Source: Laguncularia racemosa (lineage: Eukaryota; Streptophyta; Magnoliopsida; Myrtales; Combretaceae). Taken from it: 64,000 bases of DNA. Where the stretch lies: the NCBI GenBank assembly GCA_037954665.1, contig JBBMOL010000423.1:248001-312000 (forward strand), read 5' to 3'. This document shows, one piece after another, positions 33,085 to 43,572 of the stretch. Under the pieces are notes generated by a model. That model was not told the DNA's origin. It did not search any database and saw only the letters and a program-made list of their open reading frames with translations. Every line of letters starts with the position of its first letter. Within the stretch, counting starts at the first letter, position 1. The translations under genes were made by a program, and so were the position numbers.

Positions 33085-34611
33085 CTATTTCCTAGCTCTC
33101 TTAGTCTTCTGTCGTGGAGACTCAGGCTTCCCGTTGATGACGGCTTCCAATTCCTTGACTTTGGCTTGGCATTTCTCCAATTGTGCTTCTAAGGCCTTGT
33201 TCCTTTGATCGGATTCTTTGAAACGTCCCTTCCAGATGTCTTTCTTATGATCCGCAGCTTCAAAGTATACCTCCATTCGGGCCCTGACCTGCTCCAGGTA
33301 TACTTCTGTCTCTGGATTGATCTTGTCTGATCTTGGTTGGGTGACGTCTGGAACCCGATACGCTCTTTCCCCTGTCTGGTATAGCTGGTGGATTACAAAT
33401 TCTCTGGTGGCTCGGTGCTCTCCCACTTCGCCATCTAATTCCCCAAGGTCCACATTCGGGCTTTCAATTCTGGCTTCCCAAAGTGCTTTGACCTCTGCCA
33501 TCTTCACAAACTTCTCAGCTACTAACAGGTTCAAATCTTGATAATCAAAGGTAACTGCTTGTGCCGAGGGCCGATAAACGATATCTTGGATAGTGCCGAA
33601 CTGGCGGACCACTAAGTTTGGGTGATATCCGATACATCCGCTGATTCCGATTAAAGGCACTGCTTGGAAGTTTCTGCAGGTCAAGATGATTTTGTTATAG
33701 CAACTCCACCTGGCTGTCCATAAAATATCTTCAGCACTGAAGCTCCTAAGCAGCTCTACCCAACTGTGGCTGGTAAGGTCGTCGGGTAGCTTTACCTTTT
33801 CTACACATGAATCCACCAGATCCACCTGCTGGGCTAGGGTTTTCCTGACCATGTTCAACCCAAAACACTTGAGGTGGCTTACAAACCATATTAGCAGAAG
33901 GTTGAGGCTGGAGCGAAGGATCCCATGGCCTTTTTTCTTGAGGAAGTTTAAATTCCAGATCTGTTCAGCCAGTAGAGTCGGGATGTAGGATCTTCCCTCC
34001 AGGAATTGGGTCACCAGCTCTGCAACCTTGTAGTGGATATAGAAGGTCCCTGTGGGGAACAGTATGGTGGCGAAGGCTGTCAAGATGAAAGCGTTCACCC
34101 TTCTCTGTCTGTAAGTCTTGGGGTCCCCACTCAAGACGTCCTTTCTATCCCCATTGTCCTCTCGGGCGATGAACCATGCTTCTAAATCATCCATCCGTAT
34201 GCAATATCCATTACAGTCTGTCAAGGCTTTGTTGACTGCTGTCTTACGGATGCCTAATAATCTGCTGAAGGTACCGGCTGGCCCGGCCTCTAGGTCTGGA
34301 ATGTAGATCCGATCGGTTAGTGCTAGAGCCTGTAGTAACTGGGTGTACTCCTCCAAGGTAGGGGTGATCTCATGCGGCCCGATAAAGAAAGCAGCGGGCT
34401 CGATTTCCCATAATTGGAGCATGGCCCGGACTAAAGGCAAATTCACCTCTATCTTTGTCAGTGAAAGTATGGGGCCGATCTTTTGCTGGATAAAGGCCTG
34501 CTCCTCTGGGTTGTACAAAGTAAACCAGTGGCCCAATACCAATTTCGGGTCTAAAGGTTTGTACACCCGTATTTCTTTGCGGAGGAGACGGTTGACTGCA
34601 CTGCTAGCCAT
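33085..34611 (-). CDS. Ogre-1 ORF1 protein (508 aa, intact)
   Basis: The only long undamaged coding frame in the window. It starts MASSAVNRLLRKEIRVYKPL and ends KPESPRQKTKRARK. Such an ORF1 between the 5' LTR and gag is a defining feature of Ogre/Tat elements. The sequence resembles the plant domain I know as DUF7745 (name from memory). There is no obvious catalytic motif. It is tryptophan- and leucine-rich in the first 350 residues. The last about 80 residues (WKGRFKESDQRNKALEAQLE onward) are charged with heptad-like spacing, suggesting a coiled coil and then a basic tail. Its molecular role is not established. Ogre-2 carries a broken homologue at 50385-51889. Confidence 0.88.
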   Translation of the reverse strand: MASSAVNRLLRKEIRVYKPLDPKLVLGHWFTLYNPEEQAFIQQKIGPILSLTKIEVNLPLVRAMLQLWEIEPAAFFIGPHEITPTLEEYTQLLQALALTDRIYIPDLEAGPAGTFSRLLGIRKTAVNKALTDCNGYCIRMDDLEAWFIAREDNGDRKDVLSGDPKTYRQRRVNAFILTAFATILFPTGTFYIHYKVAELVTQFLEGRSYIPTLLAEQIWNLNFLKKKGHGILRSSLNLLLIWFVSHLKCFGLNMVRKTLAQQVDLVDSCVEKVKLPDDLTSHSWVELLRSFSAEDILWTARWSCYNKIILTCRNFQAVPLIGISGCIGYHPNLVVRQFGTIQDIVYRPSAQAVTFDYQDLNLLVAEKFVKMAEVKALWEARIESPNVDLGELDGEVGEHRATREFVIHQLYQTGERAYRVPDVTQPRSDKINPETEVYLEQVRARMEVYFEAADHKKDIWKGRFKESDQRNKALEAQLEKCQAKVKELEAVINGKPESPRQKTKRARK

Positions 34612-35100
34612 CTATTACAATAAGAAATAGCCTAGTTACAAACAGAACTACGAAAACATTACAGGGAAATGGTCCTGAACTCCAAGGACAAAATAACAAA
34701 CCATTACATTGTCATTCAATTGTCAAACCCCTTATGATGTTATGTATGCAAGTAGGTTGGTTCTAATTGGTTCCCGAGCTCTATGGCCTCCCGCATTCTC
34801 GAAGAAATGGATCTCAGGCCATATCGAAGCATAGGGTGGGGTAGCCCAATCGGTCCCGAACGGTGAATCAACTCACTTCGCCCGAAACCTACACAATGGC
34901 TCCCCATCTTAGGTTTCTAGGACGGTCCGGTTTCGACCGCATCTACTCACACAAACATATGTATGCATGCAAACCCCCACAGTAAAGAAAACTCAAAATC
35001 TAACTAATCCCTAAAAAGTTAGTAACAGAGTAATAATTGAAACACATTTCTTAAAGAGAACAATTCGAAGAGATTCAGGTGGCTAGCCTACTGGCATGGT
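34612..35100 (-). other. 5' leader of Ogre-1 between primer site and ORF1
   Basis: About 490 bp, non-coding, between the primer-binding site and the ORF1 ATG. Ogre-2 has a similar leader at 51890-52385. Confidence 0.6.
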
Positions 35101-35118
35101 TCCCCAGTGGAGTCGCCA
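35101..35118 (-). other. Primer-binding site of Ogre-1
   Basis: Minus strand TGGCGACTCCACTGGGGA, three bases inside the 5' LTR. It begins TGG as a complement of a tRNA CCA end must. Ogre elements are reported to use tRNA-Arg; I have not checked the match. Ogre-2 has the same site with one change (52386-52403). Confidence 0.75.
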
Positions 35119-35121
35119 TCC

Positions 35122-37231
35122 TGTCGAGTCTAATTTTTGAATTCCCATTCCTAATCCGATCTAGACTAGACCCTATGCTCATCTAATGTAGATCCTCGAC
35201 TTGAATTAGGAATTTCGTTTGATTTTTGAAGTCGCCACCCAACTGTTGTTGGGAAAATTGAATTAAAACTAAAGGAGCGGATTAGTCTTAATTTGGACTA
35301 CTAGTCGTCGTTATTTCCTCTTCTCGTTTTTGTGAAAAGAGGAAAAGGGAAAACCAGACTTTCTAAGTCCGGAGGCTAACCTATTAAAACCTTTACGGTT
35401 ACCACCTAATCTCCTGAAATTGTTCCTCTTTAGAAATGTGTTTTTGTTACTTTTTATTATGTTTTTGAATTATTTTAAGAAAATGATTTTTTATTTATTT
35501 TATGGGTTGACCCAGATGGGTGCCTACGTACCTGCTACTCAGGATCAAACAAGTCGTAGTTCGCTTTTCTGAAAACCTTAAGTTGGTTTGGTGAATTTTA
35601 ATTTATGAAACTCTCTTTTAGTTTATGTTCTTACCATTTTTTGGATTTCTTTTTTCTTTTTTTTCTAAAAACTTCTAAGCCTAAGCTTTGATTTTATTTT
35701 GAAAATGATTTTAGGGGAAAACATCAATTTTGGATTTATTTGAAGAAAATGATTTTTCTAAGTGCTAAAACTCATTTTTTATGATTCTTTTATAATTTTT
35801 GAATTTTTTTATGATTTTTTTGTTATTTTTGTGATTTCTGAGAATTTTGTGGATTTTTGTGATTTTTGGGAATTTTTGTTGATTTTCGTGATTTTTGGGA
35901 TTTTTGGGAATTTTTGTGATTTTTGGGATTTTTGGGATTTTTTGGGATTTTTGGTTTATTATCTATCCTATTTTGACATCTAAAATTTTATTATTATTTT
36001 CCTAATGTTTTTTATTATTTTTTTTATTTTTTATTTATCTATTTATTATTTATTATTATTATTTTTCTACATTATTAAATTCTAGAAAAATCTAATTTCT
36101 ACATTTTCCTATTTATTAAAAATAAAACATAAACAAATAAATAAATAACTAAATAAAAAATAATAAATTAATTAATTAATTCAGAATAAATAAATAAACA
36201 AAATTAATTAAATAAATAAAAATTCGAAAAATCCGACTTACTTGGATCCGGGTCAGTGCGCGGGTCGGGTCCAGTCGATCGGACACGACGGCGGGGAAGG
36301 CTCGTTCACGGCGTTCCGGTGGCCTTTTGCAGCGGGTGAGGTGTTGAATCCTAGCTTCTCGAGGTTGCTGAATCCAATGGTGGCGGTGGTTTGCTCCCAG
36401 ATCGCCTCTTGGTGGTGGTTCAACTCCGGCCGGTGCTTCGCGGTTTTGGGTCTCCTCCAATGCTCTCCGATTTGCACTCTTTCCTCTCTTTCTCTCAATT
36501 CTGATTCCTCCTTTGGCTTCCTCCCTTCGATTCCTATTTATAGACACTTGAAACCGAGCTGGATAAGCTCGGATTTCCTCCGATTGAAGCTGATCGGATT
36601 TTCGGTTAGAAAAACCAACTCCGATTTGTGTAAATCCTTTGATTTGTTGCGATTTGATTCCAATTAGATAATGTTTGTCTTATTTATGTTGAAGATCTGT
36701 TGGATTTGTGCAAAAAATCGAATCGAAACGGCCGAAATACGAATTTTTCCTTCCGCCAGCGATCTCGGGCTTGAGGTAGGAGATGATCACGCGCCCGGCG
36801 CGTGCTCTTCCTCCAGCCAATCAGATGCTGCCACGTGTCCTGGGTAAATGAAAAATTCGCAAAACGCGGAAACTGCTTCCCCCGCGTTTTGAACCCGTGA
36901 CTGAGCCCCCCTGCGCACGCCTTAGCCATGGTCCGGACCAGCTGAGCTAACCCATTTTCCTGATTTTCTTTTATTCGCAAATTGCATATATGCAATGCGA
37001 TTTTTTTATTTTTTTGTATTTTTTGAAATTTCAAAATTTTGTAAAAATTATTTATTATTCATTATTGCCATTTCTGAAATCATTTTTCAAAATTGATGTT
37101 TTTTCCTATTTATTTTTATTTTTTGAATATTTTTAATTATTTATGCTAAATTAGGGAAAAATTGAAAAAAAATTGGAAATTGATTATTATTGATTATTGT
37201 GGATTCCTAGGGCAAAAATGGGGTGTTTACA
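35122..37231 (-). repeat. 5' LTR of Ogre-1
   Basis: 2,110 bp. Partner of 24792-26946, with differences of only a few per cent by eye. It ends against AAGAT at 37232-37236. The functional promoter copy would be here. Confidence 0.93.
36534..36542 (-). promoter_or_regulatory. TATA box in Ogre-1 5' LTR
   Basis: TATAAATAG on the minus strand, followed downstream by a GC-rich leader. The same box is conserved in all four Ogre LTRs (26236-26244, 41096-41104, 53638-53646). Confidence 0.65.
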
Positions 37232-37249
37232 AAGATCACTTTACTTTCA

Positions 37250-37370
37250 ACCAATGTTGTCAAATCTAGGTTAACCCTTATGGTTTGACCTAGTTGAACT
37301 TGGTTCTTCCCTTTAATCCTTAACCCTCTCACATGTCCAGATCAACCACCTGGATCGAGTCTAACAACAC
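37250..37370. mobile_element. hAT-type MITE (121 bp)
   Basis: Short element with a perfect 8-bp duplication TACTTTCA (37242-37249 and 37371-37378). Ends are imperfect inverted repeats with core TGTTGTCAAATC (left) and TGTTGTTAGACTC (right, reverse complement). The core resembles the TTGTCAAAATC of the hAT element at 5321-9468. It has no coding capacity, so it would move only with a transposase supplied elsewhere. Confidence 0.68.
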
Positions 37371-37419
37371 TACTTTCAACATCTTCATACCTTTTGAATT
37401 ATTTTTTGCCATTGCACAC

Positions 37420-38250
37420 AAGGACAGTTGCAATGTTAGTAGCCACCACTTACAAATTTAGTAGTTTGTTGCCATGAGGATGTAGGTGATTATTTCATCA
37501 TGTAGCTTTCCTACAAATTCTATGACCATTACAAATTGGCCATATTCCTTACATTTCAAACATTAGCTAAGGATCTCTTTCAAGTCTATTTATAAATCAC
37601 ACACCTGGGTGTAATGTCCCTTTTCTTATAGCAATTATAGAAGCTTTTAGACTTCTTCTTAGATTTAGCATCACCTTTTCTTCTTTTCACTATCTCCAAT
37701 ATGATTCAAATTGTTAGGTATGACAACCATTTTCACATCTCTTCTTTAATATGAAGATTTCTAAGAATTTTCTCAATGGTGAAATGTTTGACCTTATGAA
37801 GAAATTTCTCACAATAATTATTCTACATAGATGGAAACTTTATGGTCACCAATCGCATTGTTTGGCACTCTGGTATAACAAACAACAAATGATGTAGACG
37901 ATTCATGAAAACCTCCAACTCATGCACTTGGTCCATATTCAAAGTGTTGTCAACCATTTTGAGTTCAAAATACTTAAACAATAGGACCTATCCTGTCATG
38001 TTGTTTGATGTTGTATTTTCTTCAAGTACCTACTTGATTTCCATTGATGAATTAATAAACATGTATAGGTTTTTGAGATTATCAAACAACATGTTGAGAG
38101 TGTGATCGTGCCATGCAAATTCATCTTTTAGCCTCTTTTTCTTATATCTACTTTAGCTTTTTCTTCCGAGCTTGCTCATTCCATTACTTCACCAATTAAT
38201 TAAGTTTTAGGATCAAGGATGCAAGCATATTTAGAATCAAAAGATGTCAT
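37420..38250 (-). pseudogene. Ty1/copia gag relic
   Basis: Minus-strand reading in pieces: YFELKMVDNTLNMDQVHELE, RLHHLLFVIPECQTMRLVT and KFLHKVKHFTIEKILRNLHI match the pattern of UBN2 gag. A degraded zinc knuckle (KSKSFYNCYKK) lies at about 37630-37655. The piece has many stops and no pol or LTR pair was identified. A TGGTATTAGAT-like primer site on the minus strand at about 38767-38785 may mark its 5' end. It is an old fragment. Confidence 0.6.
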
Positions 38251-39392
38251 CTTATCCATCCATCTACTAGAATATTTTCATAAAACCTATTAAGTTTGAC
38301 AAGCTCTTGATTCATGACTCTTAGCACACCATTTACTTCATTTGCTATGGTAACACTCTTTAAGATTGTTGGTATATACCCAAAAAAAAGTGGAACTAAT
38401 ATAAACCTCAAGGCATATGAGTTTCAATCTCCCCTTTTATACAAAATTTGTAGAGGTTTCAAGGCACATCTCTCTTAGGATACAATTAAGTTTAAGAACA
38501 TCGAGTAGCAATCTTGTTGCTCTTACACACCACACTTTTATAATTTCGGTTTTGGTATTTTTTCTTTCTTCGACCATGAGAGAGAGAGAGAGTAATTGTA
38601 GAAATTTTTTCTTAATTATTTGATATTAAGCAGTTCCTAGTTTTAAAAAAGTTCAAGCACACAATAATTTGATTTTTTTTTTAAAAAAAAAAGACATAAC
38701 TATTAGGTTTTATCCTCTAAAGTGGTTCCTAACCATTAAATTCACTATGAATAGATCATAAAATCTAATACCAATGAATTTCATCTATGTTGTTTGAAAT
38801 GACATGTTAATTAGACGACTAAAAGTCACAAATTATGAATAAACATGATGTTTTGCATATGACACTTCATTTGGATATCATGTACTTCATTCGCATGAAG
38901 TGTTTTCAATTTTTTCTATTTAAACTCTCAAAATGACTACATTTAGATCTCACTTAGTGAAATTTGAACAATATCATCATCTACAAGATAGGAGAAATTA
39001 GTTTCATTATTCAATGAACACAAGTAAAAGGGCACCTTGCTTTGTACAAATCTTATCACTAAGATTCAAATAAAATGTTTTTCTACACTTTCAATTCCAC
39101 AATTCATTCAAATCTCATAAATGAAATTAAGATAATCTTTTATCAACTCTAAGATTTAGACTATCTATTAGCTCAATGTTTGATCTTGGTATAGGTCATT
39201 ATTGAACACTAAGTTTTCAATGCTTTCAAAAATCATTTAAACATTTAGTTGAATAGTGTTAGTACATAATTGGTTATCTATACCAAGAGAATTCTTTTTC
39301 ATGGTCAATCGACTTGAAAGCGTTTTTTGTGTGACAATAAATTTACTGTTAGTGTTCAGTATTTAACTATGTATTGATAGCATACCATAAGT
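38251..39392. other. AT-rich sequence, no gene seen
   Basis: Short GA run at 38577-38591 and A/T homopolymers, but no recognisable gene. Part of the left side may be leader or LTR of the copia relic. Confidence 0.45.
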
Positions 39393-39830
39393 AGGGTTGT
39401 AAACAAATTGAATTAAAATAATGCAATGCTAAGCTTGACTATAGCTTAACTTGGAATTTTAGAGCTTGAACTCGAGCTCAAACTTAATCAAGCTTACAAT
39501 TGAATTTGAGCTTGACTATAAGGGATACTCAACAACTTCGAATTTAATCAATTAAGCTCATTTCAACTCAATAATCTTAAATAAATATTATTAATTTAGT
39601 TTTAAAAAATACCAATATCTAAACTCAACTCAAACTTAACTAAAGTTTGATTAAGTTTACAAGCTAATCAAGTTGAACATGATAAAGCTTAACCTTAACT
39701 CAATAAGCAACTTGAGTAACTCAAACTCGAGCTTGACTCGATTGTAGCCGAATCAAATCCGAGTAAATATCGAGTTGAACTCGAGTAGATTACTAATAGA
39801 CTTATCTTATTTATACCTTTAACCACAATA
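39393..39830. repeat. AGCTTGA-type dispersed repeat
   Basis: Starts TAGGGTTGTAAACAAATTG and is filled with AGCTTGA/CTCGAGCT words on both strands (GAACTCGAGCTCAAAC, GACTCGAT, GAGTTGAACTCGAG). It is a familiar non-coding plant repeat style with hAT-MITE-like ends. The exact ends and family are not established. Confidence 0.5.
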
Positions 39831-39862
39831 CAACTATTTACATACGAATCTTTATGGATGTG

Positions 39863-41784
39863 TGTCGAGTCTAATTTTTTATTTTTTATTTATTTCCATT
39901 CCTAATCCGATTTATACTATAGACCATATGCTCATCTAATATAAATTCTCGACTTGAACTAGGAACTTTATTTTACTTGGAGTCGCCACCCAACTGAAGT
40001 TAGAAAAATTTATTGAATTAGAACTAATTGAGCAGATTAATCCTAATTTGGACAACTAGTCAACGAAAGCTCTTCTTTTCATTTTTATAAAAAGAGGAAG
40101 AGAAAACCAGAGTTTCTGGACTCGAGGGCTAACCTATTAAAATCTTAAAGTTACTATCTTATTCTTCTAAAATCTGAACCATATCCTAATGTCTTTTCCT
40201 TTATTTTTGTTATTTTTATTTATATTTTTTTAATATTTTGGATACACGTAAAACAAATTGTAACAACTTGAAAAATGATTTTTTTTTTATTCTTTTTAGA
40301 GTTACCCCATAAAGGGTACCTACGTACCTGCTATTCAGGATCAAACAAGCCGTAATTCGCTTTTTGTAAAAAGCTTTAGTGGGTTGATTAATTTTAATTA
40401 TGAAAATACCTCGGGTTTACATTTTTTACCATTTTCGATATTTTGGAAAAATCTAAGCCTAAGTTTTATTATTTTATTTTTTGAAAAAATTTTGATTTAA
40501 GAAAAACCATTTTTTGATTTATTTTTAAAAAAAATTTAAGTGATAAAATGATCTATTATTAACTCATGTTATTATCCCAACTAATTATTTAATTTTAAAA
40601 TTTTTATTTATTTTTTCTCATTATTTATTTTTTATTTTTTATATTAAACTAAACATATCTACTCAAAAAGAAAAAAACCTAATTAAAACCCTAACATTAT
40701 TTTCTAATAAAATAAACATCTAAGTAAAATAAATAAATAAATACGAAAAAAAAATAAGATAAAATAAATAATAAAAAAATAAAAAAATCAAGTTACCTGG
40801 GTATGGGTCGTGGTTCGCGAGTCGAGTCGGATGGGGTCAAATCGGGTAAGGTGGGCGAGTTGGGTCACGATGGTTGGAAGTCCTCGTCGCCGACGTTCCG
40901 GCTTCCTTTTTCGTCGAATAGGGGGTGTTTCTGAAGCTTCTGAGGATGGTGTTTTCTGTCGAAAACCCCTCCAAGTGGTGGTTTAAAAAGGTGGTGGCAG
41001 CGGCCGCGGCTTGTGAACTCCGACGACTCCAATCTCTCTTATTTCCTCTCCTTTCTCCCTTTCGATTGATGCTTTAGCTTCCTCCTCTCGTGTTCTATTT
41101 ATAGGCGTCGGAAATCGAGTGGGATAAGCTTGGATTTCCTTCGATTAGCACGAATCAAATCGTCTATTGAAACCCACCTCCAATTTGTCCTTAATTCGTG
41201 TAAATCTTGGATTTTGTTGCGATTTGATTTCATTTGGATGATGTTTATCTTATCTTGATTAAGGATTTGGCGGATTTGTGCAAAAAATCGCACCAAAATG
41301 GCCGGATTCTAATTTTTTCCTTACCGGCAATGATCTCGGACAAAGGAAGGAGATGATCACGCATCCGGCGTGTGCGTTCGCGTCGGCCAATTGGTTGTTG
41401 ACACGTGTCTTGGGGAGAGAAAAAAATTGCAAAACGTGGATTTGTTTCCACCGCGTTTCGAACCCTTGACCAAGCCCCTTCCCCCGCACGCCAGGCCATG
41501 GTCTAGACCAGCTGGGTTAGCCCACTTCTCAGTTTTTTTTTTATTTACACATATTGCATATATGCGATGCAATTTTTATTATTTTTATATTATTTTGAAA
41601 TTCTAAAAATTTGTAAAAATTATTTAACTCCTTTTATTATTATTTCTACCATTATTTTCCAAAATTGGGATATTTTTCCTATTTATTTTATTTTTTCTTT
41701 ATTTTTCCTAAAATTGAAAAAAAAATGAAAAAATTTGTAATTTGAACATTATTAATGATTAGGGGCAAAAATGGGGTGTTTACA
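39863..41784 (-). repeat. 3' LTR of Ogre-2
   Basis: 1,922 bp, matching 52407-54352. It includes the minus-strand TATAAATAG (41096-41104) and the block conserved with Ogre-1 (40318-40362). The inner edge is followed by a pyrimidine-rich GCTACTCCTTTTTG, the complement of a polypurine tract. Confidence 0.9.
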
Positions 41785-41879
41785 GCTACTCCTTTTTGTG
41801 GTAAAGTTTGAAAAACTTAACTACAAAAACAAAAAAGAAGAAGCCATTTTTGGCCTATAGATTGAATGGATAACGCCCT

Positions 41880-43075
41880 AATTGGCTGGTTATCTGGAAC
41901 TTGGTCTTAATAGGAAAATGCTCCATGAGCTAATAATCCTATGAGTGCTTTGTGATGATTAGTATTGCTTGGGGAATAATCTTAAACAACCTAACAACCT
42001 GAAGCGACGTATCGTCTAAAAAAGTGCTTTGTAGGCTGACTAATCGACGATAAGAAACATCTCAATGATTGTTTAGCAGTGTGTTATTGTGAGTGGAATA
42101 ACTGATAACAAGGAAGTGTCCTACAAGATTGGCGACCATAAAGAAGAGATTGTTTAAGGAAGCGCTCCTATGAGCTGACCACCTGATAATAGAAGCGTCT
42201 GGTTAGACTGGCAACTGTTTGGGGAGAAATGCCTTCGAAGAGTGCTCTCATGAGCTGACTAATCAATATCAGGAAGTATCTTGTAGGACTAACAACCTTA
42301 AAGGGGATAATCTGGATAAGTGCTCATATGAGTTGACTAATTGTTGGATTATTTTAGAAAAATTCTCCTATGAGCTGACTAATCAGTTATCTAAAAAAGT
42401 GCTCTTATGAGATGACTAATCGATAAATTAGAAAAGTGCTCATACGAGCTGGCTAATCAATTATCTAGAAAAGCGCTCCTATGAGTTAACTAATCGATAA
42501 ATTAGAAAAGTCTCTTTGGACTTGTAACCATAAGAGAGGATATCTTAGGAAAGTGCCCCATTGTGGGCTGACTAACCGATAGCGGAAAGCGTCTCCTTGG
42601 ACTTGCAACCCTGAAGAATAGATATCTCGAAGGTGCCCCTATAGGCTAACCCTAAGAGAGGATATCTAGGAAAGTGCCCCATTATGGGCTAACTAACCGA
42701 TAACGGGAAGCGTCTCCTTGGACTTGTAACCCTAAAGAATAGATATCTCGGAAGGTGTCCCTATGGGCTAACCCTAAGAGAGGATATCTAGGAAAGTGCT
42801 CCATTGTGAGCTTACTGACCTATAATAGGAAGCATCCCTTTAGACTAGCAACCTTAAAGAAGAGATCTAGGGAAGTACCTCGTTGTGGGCTAACTGACCT
42901 ATAGTAGGAAGCACCCCCTTTGGAGTAGCAACCTTTAAGAAGAGATCTAAGAAAGTACCCCATTGTGGGCTAACTGACCTATAGTATGAAGCGTCCCTTT
43001 GGACTAGCAACCTTAAAGAAGAGATCTAAGAAAGTGCCCCATTGCGGGCTAACTAACCTAATACTTTGGAAAATG
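41880..43075 (-). repeat. Degenerate tandem array of Ogre-2
   Basis: Loose repeats built on AAGTGCxCxxATGxGCTGACTA, alternating with AAGCGTCTCCTTGGACTTGCAA. At 42540-43060 the period is about 115-120 bp. It occupies the same position and uses the same 'GTGCCCC..GGGCTGACTAAC' theme as the Ogre-1 array but is far less regular. Confidence 0.8.
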
Positions 43076-43572
43076 CCTCTAGCAAACTGGTTAAACAATT
43101 GATAAGAGATGTCTTTTAGACTGCTTATGTAATGAAATGATGGTTATTTACTTTGAAATGCTTACCGGTTTATCGTGGATAGCAAGCAAACAACTGAACC
43201 TTCGTGCTGGTTGGCTCCTCTTTTACTTGCTCTTGCTTCAAACAGGGTTGAGAGTCTCGATTTATTTTCCTTCTTGTGAGCATGGCTCTTGTGATTGTAG
43301 TGTTATCTTATTAATGCAACAGGTTTAATGCTCAACAATAGGTAGAATTATATCACAAAATGTATTGTGATTTATTATCATCTCAACGTTCGTTATTCAT
43401 TGTGAAGTGATGGGTAGTGTGTATACGAAGATTTGTTTAATGACAATTGATCAAGATAATCGATCATTCAGAGACATTAACTTTGCTTGTAAAAGGAATG
43501 AAAACCAAGCTCAGCAAAATTTGTATTAAATATTGGCATTCATAAACATTGGCAAAATCTTAATTTCCTTGC

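Larger units (their letters stand above)
24792..37231 (-). mobile_element. Ogre-1: Tat/Ogre-lineage Ty3/gypsy element, gag-deleted
   Basis: 12.4-kb element on the minus strand with a perfect 5-bp target duplication AAGAT (24787-24791 and 37232-37236). LTRs start TGTAAACACC and end CTCGACA in element orientation. Layout from the 5' end: LTR (right), primer site (35101-35118), ORF1 (34611-33085), short gag/protease remnant, probable intron, RT-RNase H-extra RNase H-integrase (to 28984), tandem repeats, polypurine tract, LTR (left). An extra ORF before gag, an intron before RT, a second RNase H and 3' tandem repeats are the published hallmarks of Ogre elements. Compared with Ogre-2, about 2.7 kb of gag-protease is missing. 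It is the youngest-looking large element here. Confidence 0.9.

Noticed and set aside
35762..35983. 73-codon frame of repeated F/D/W residues
   Set aside because: Produced by the 'GATTTTTGGGAATTTTTGTG' low-complexity stretch of the Ogre-1 LTR; not coding.
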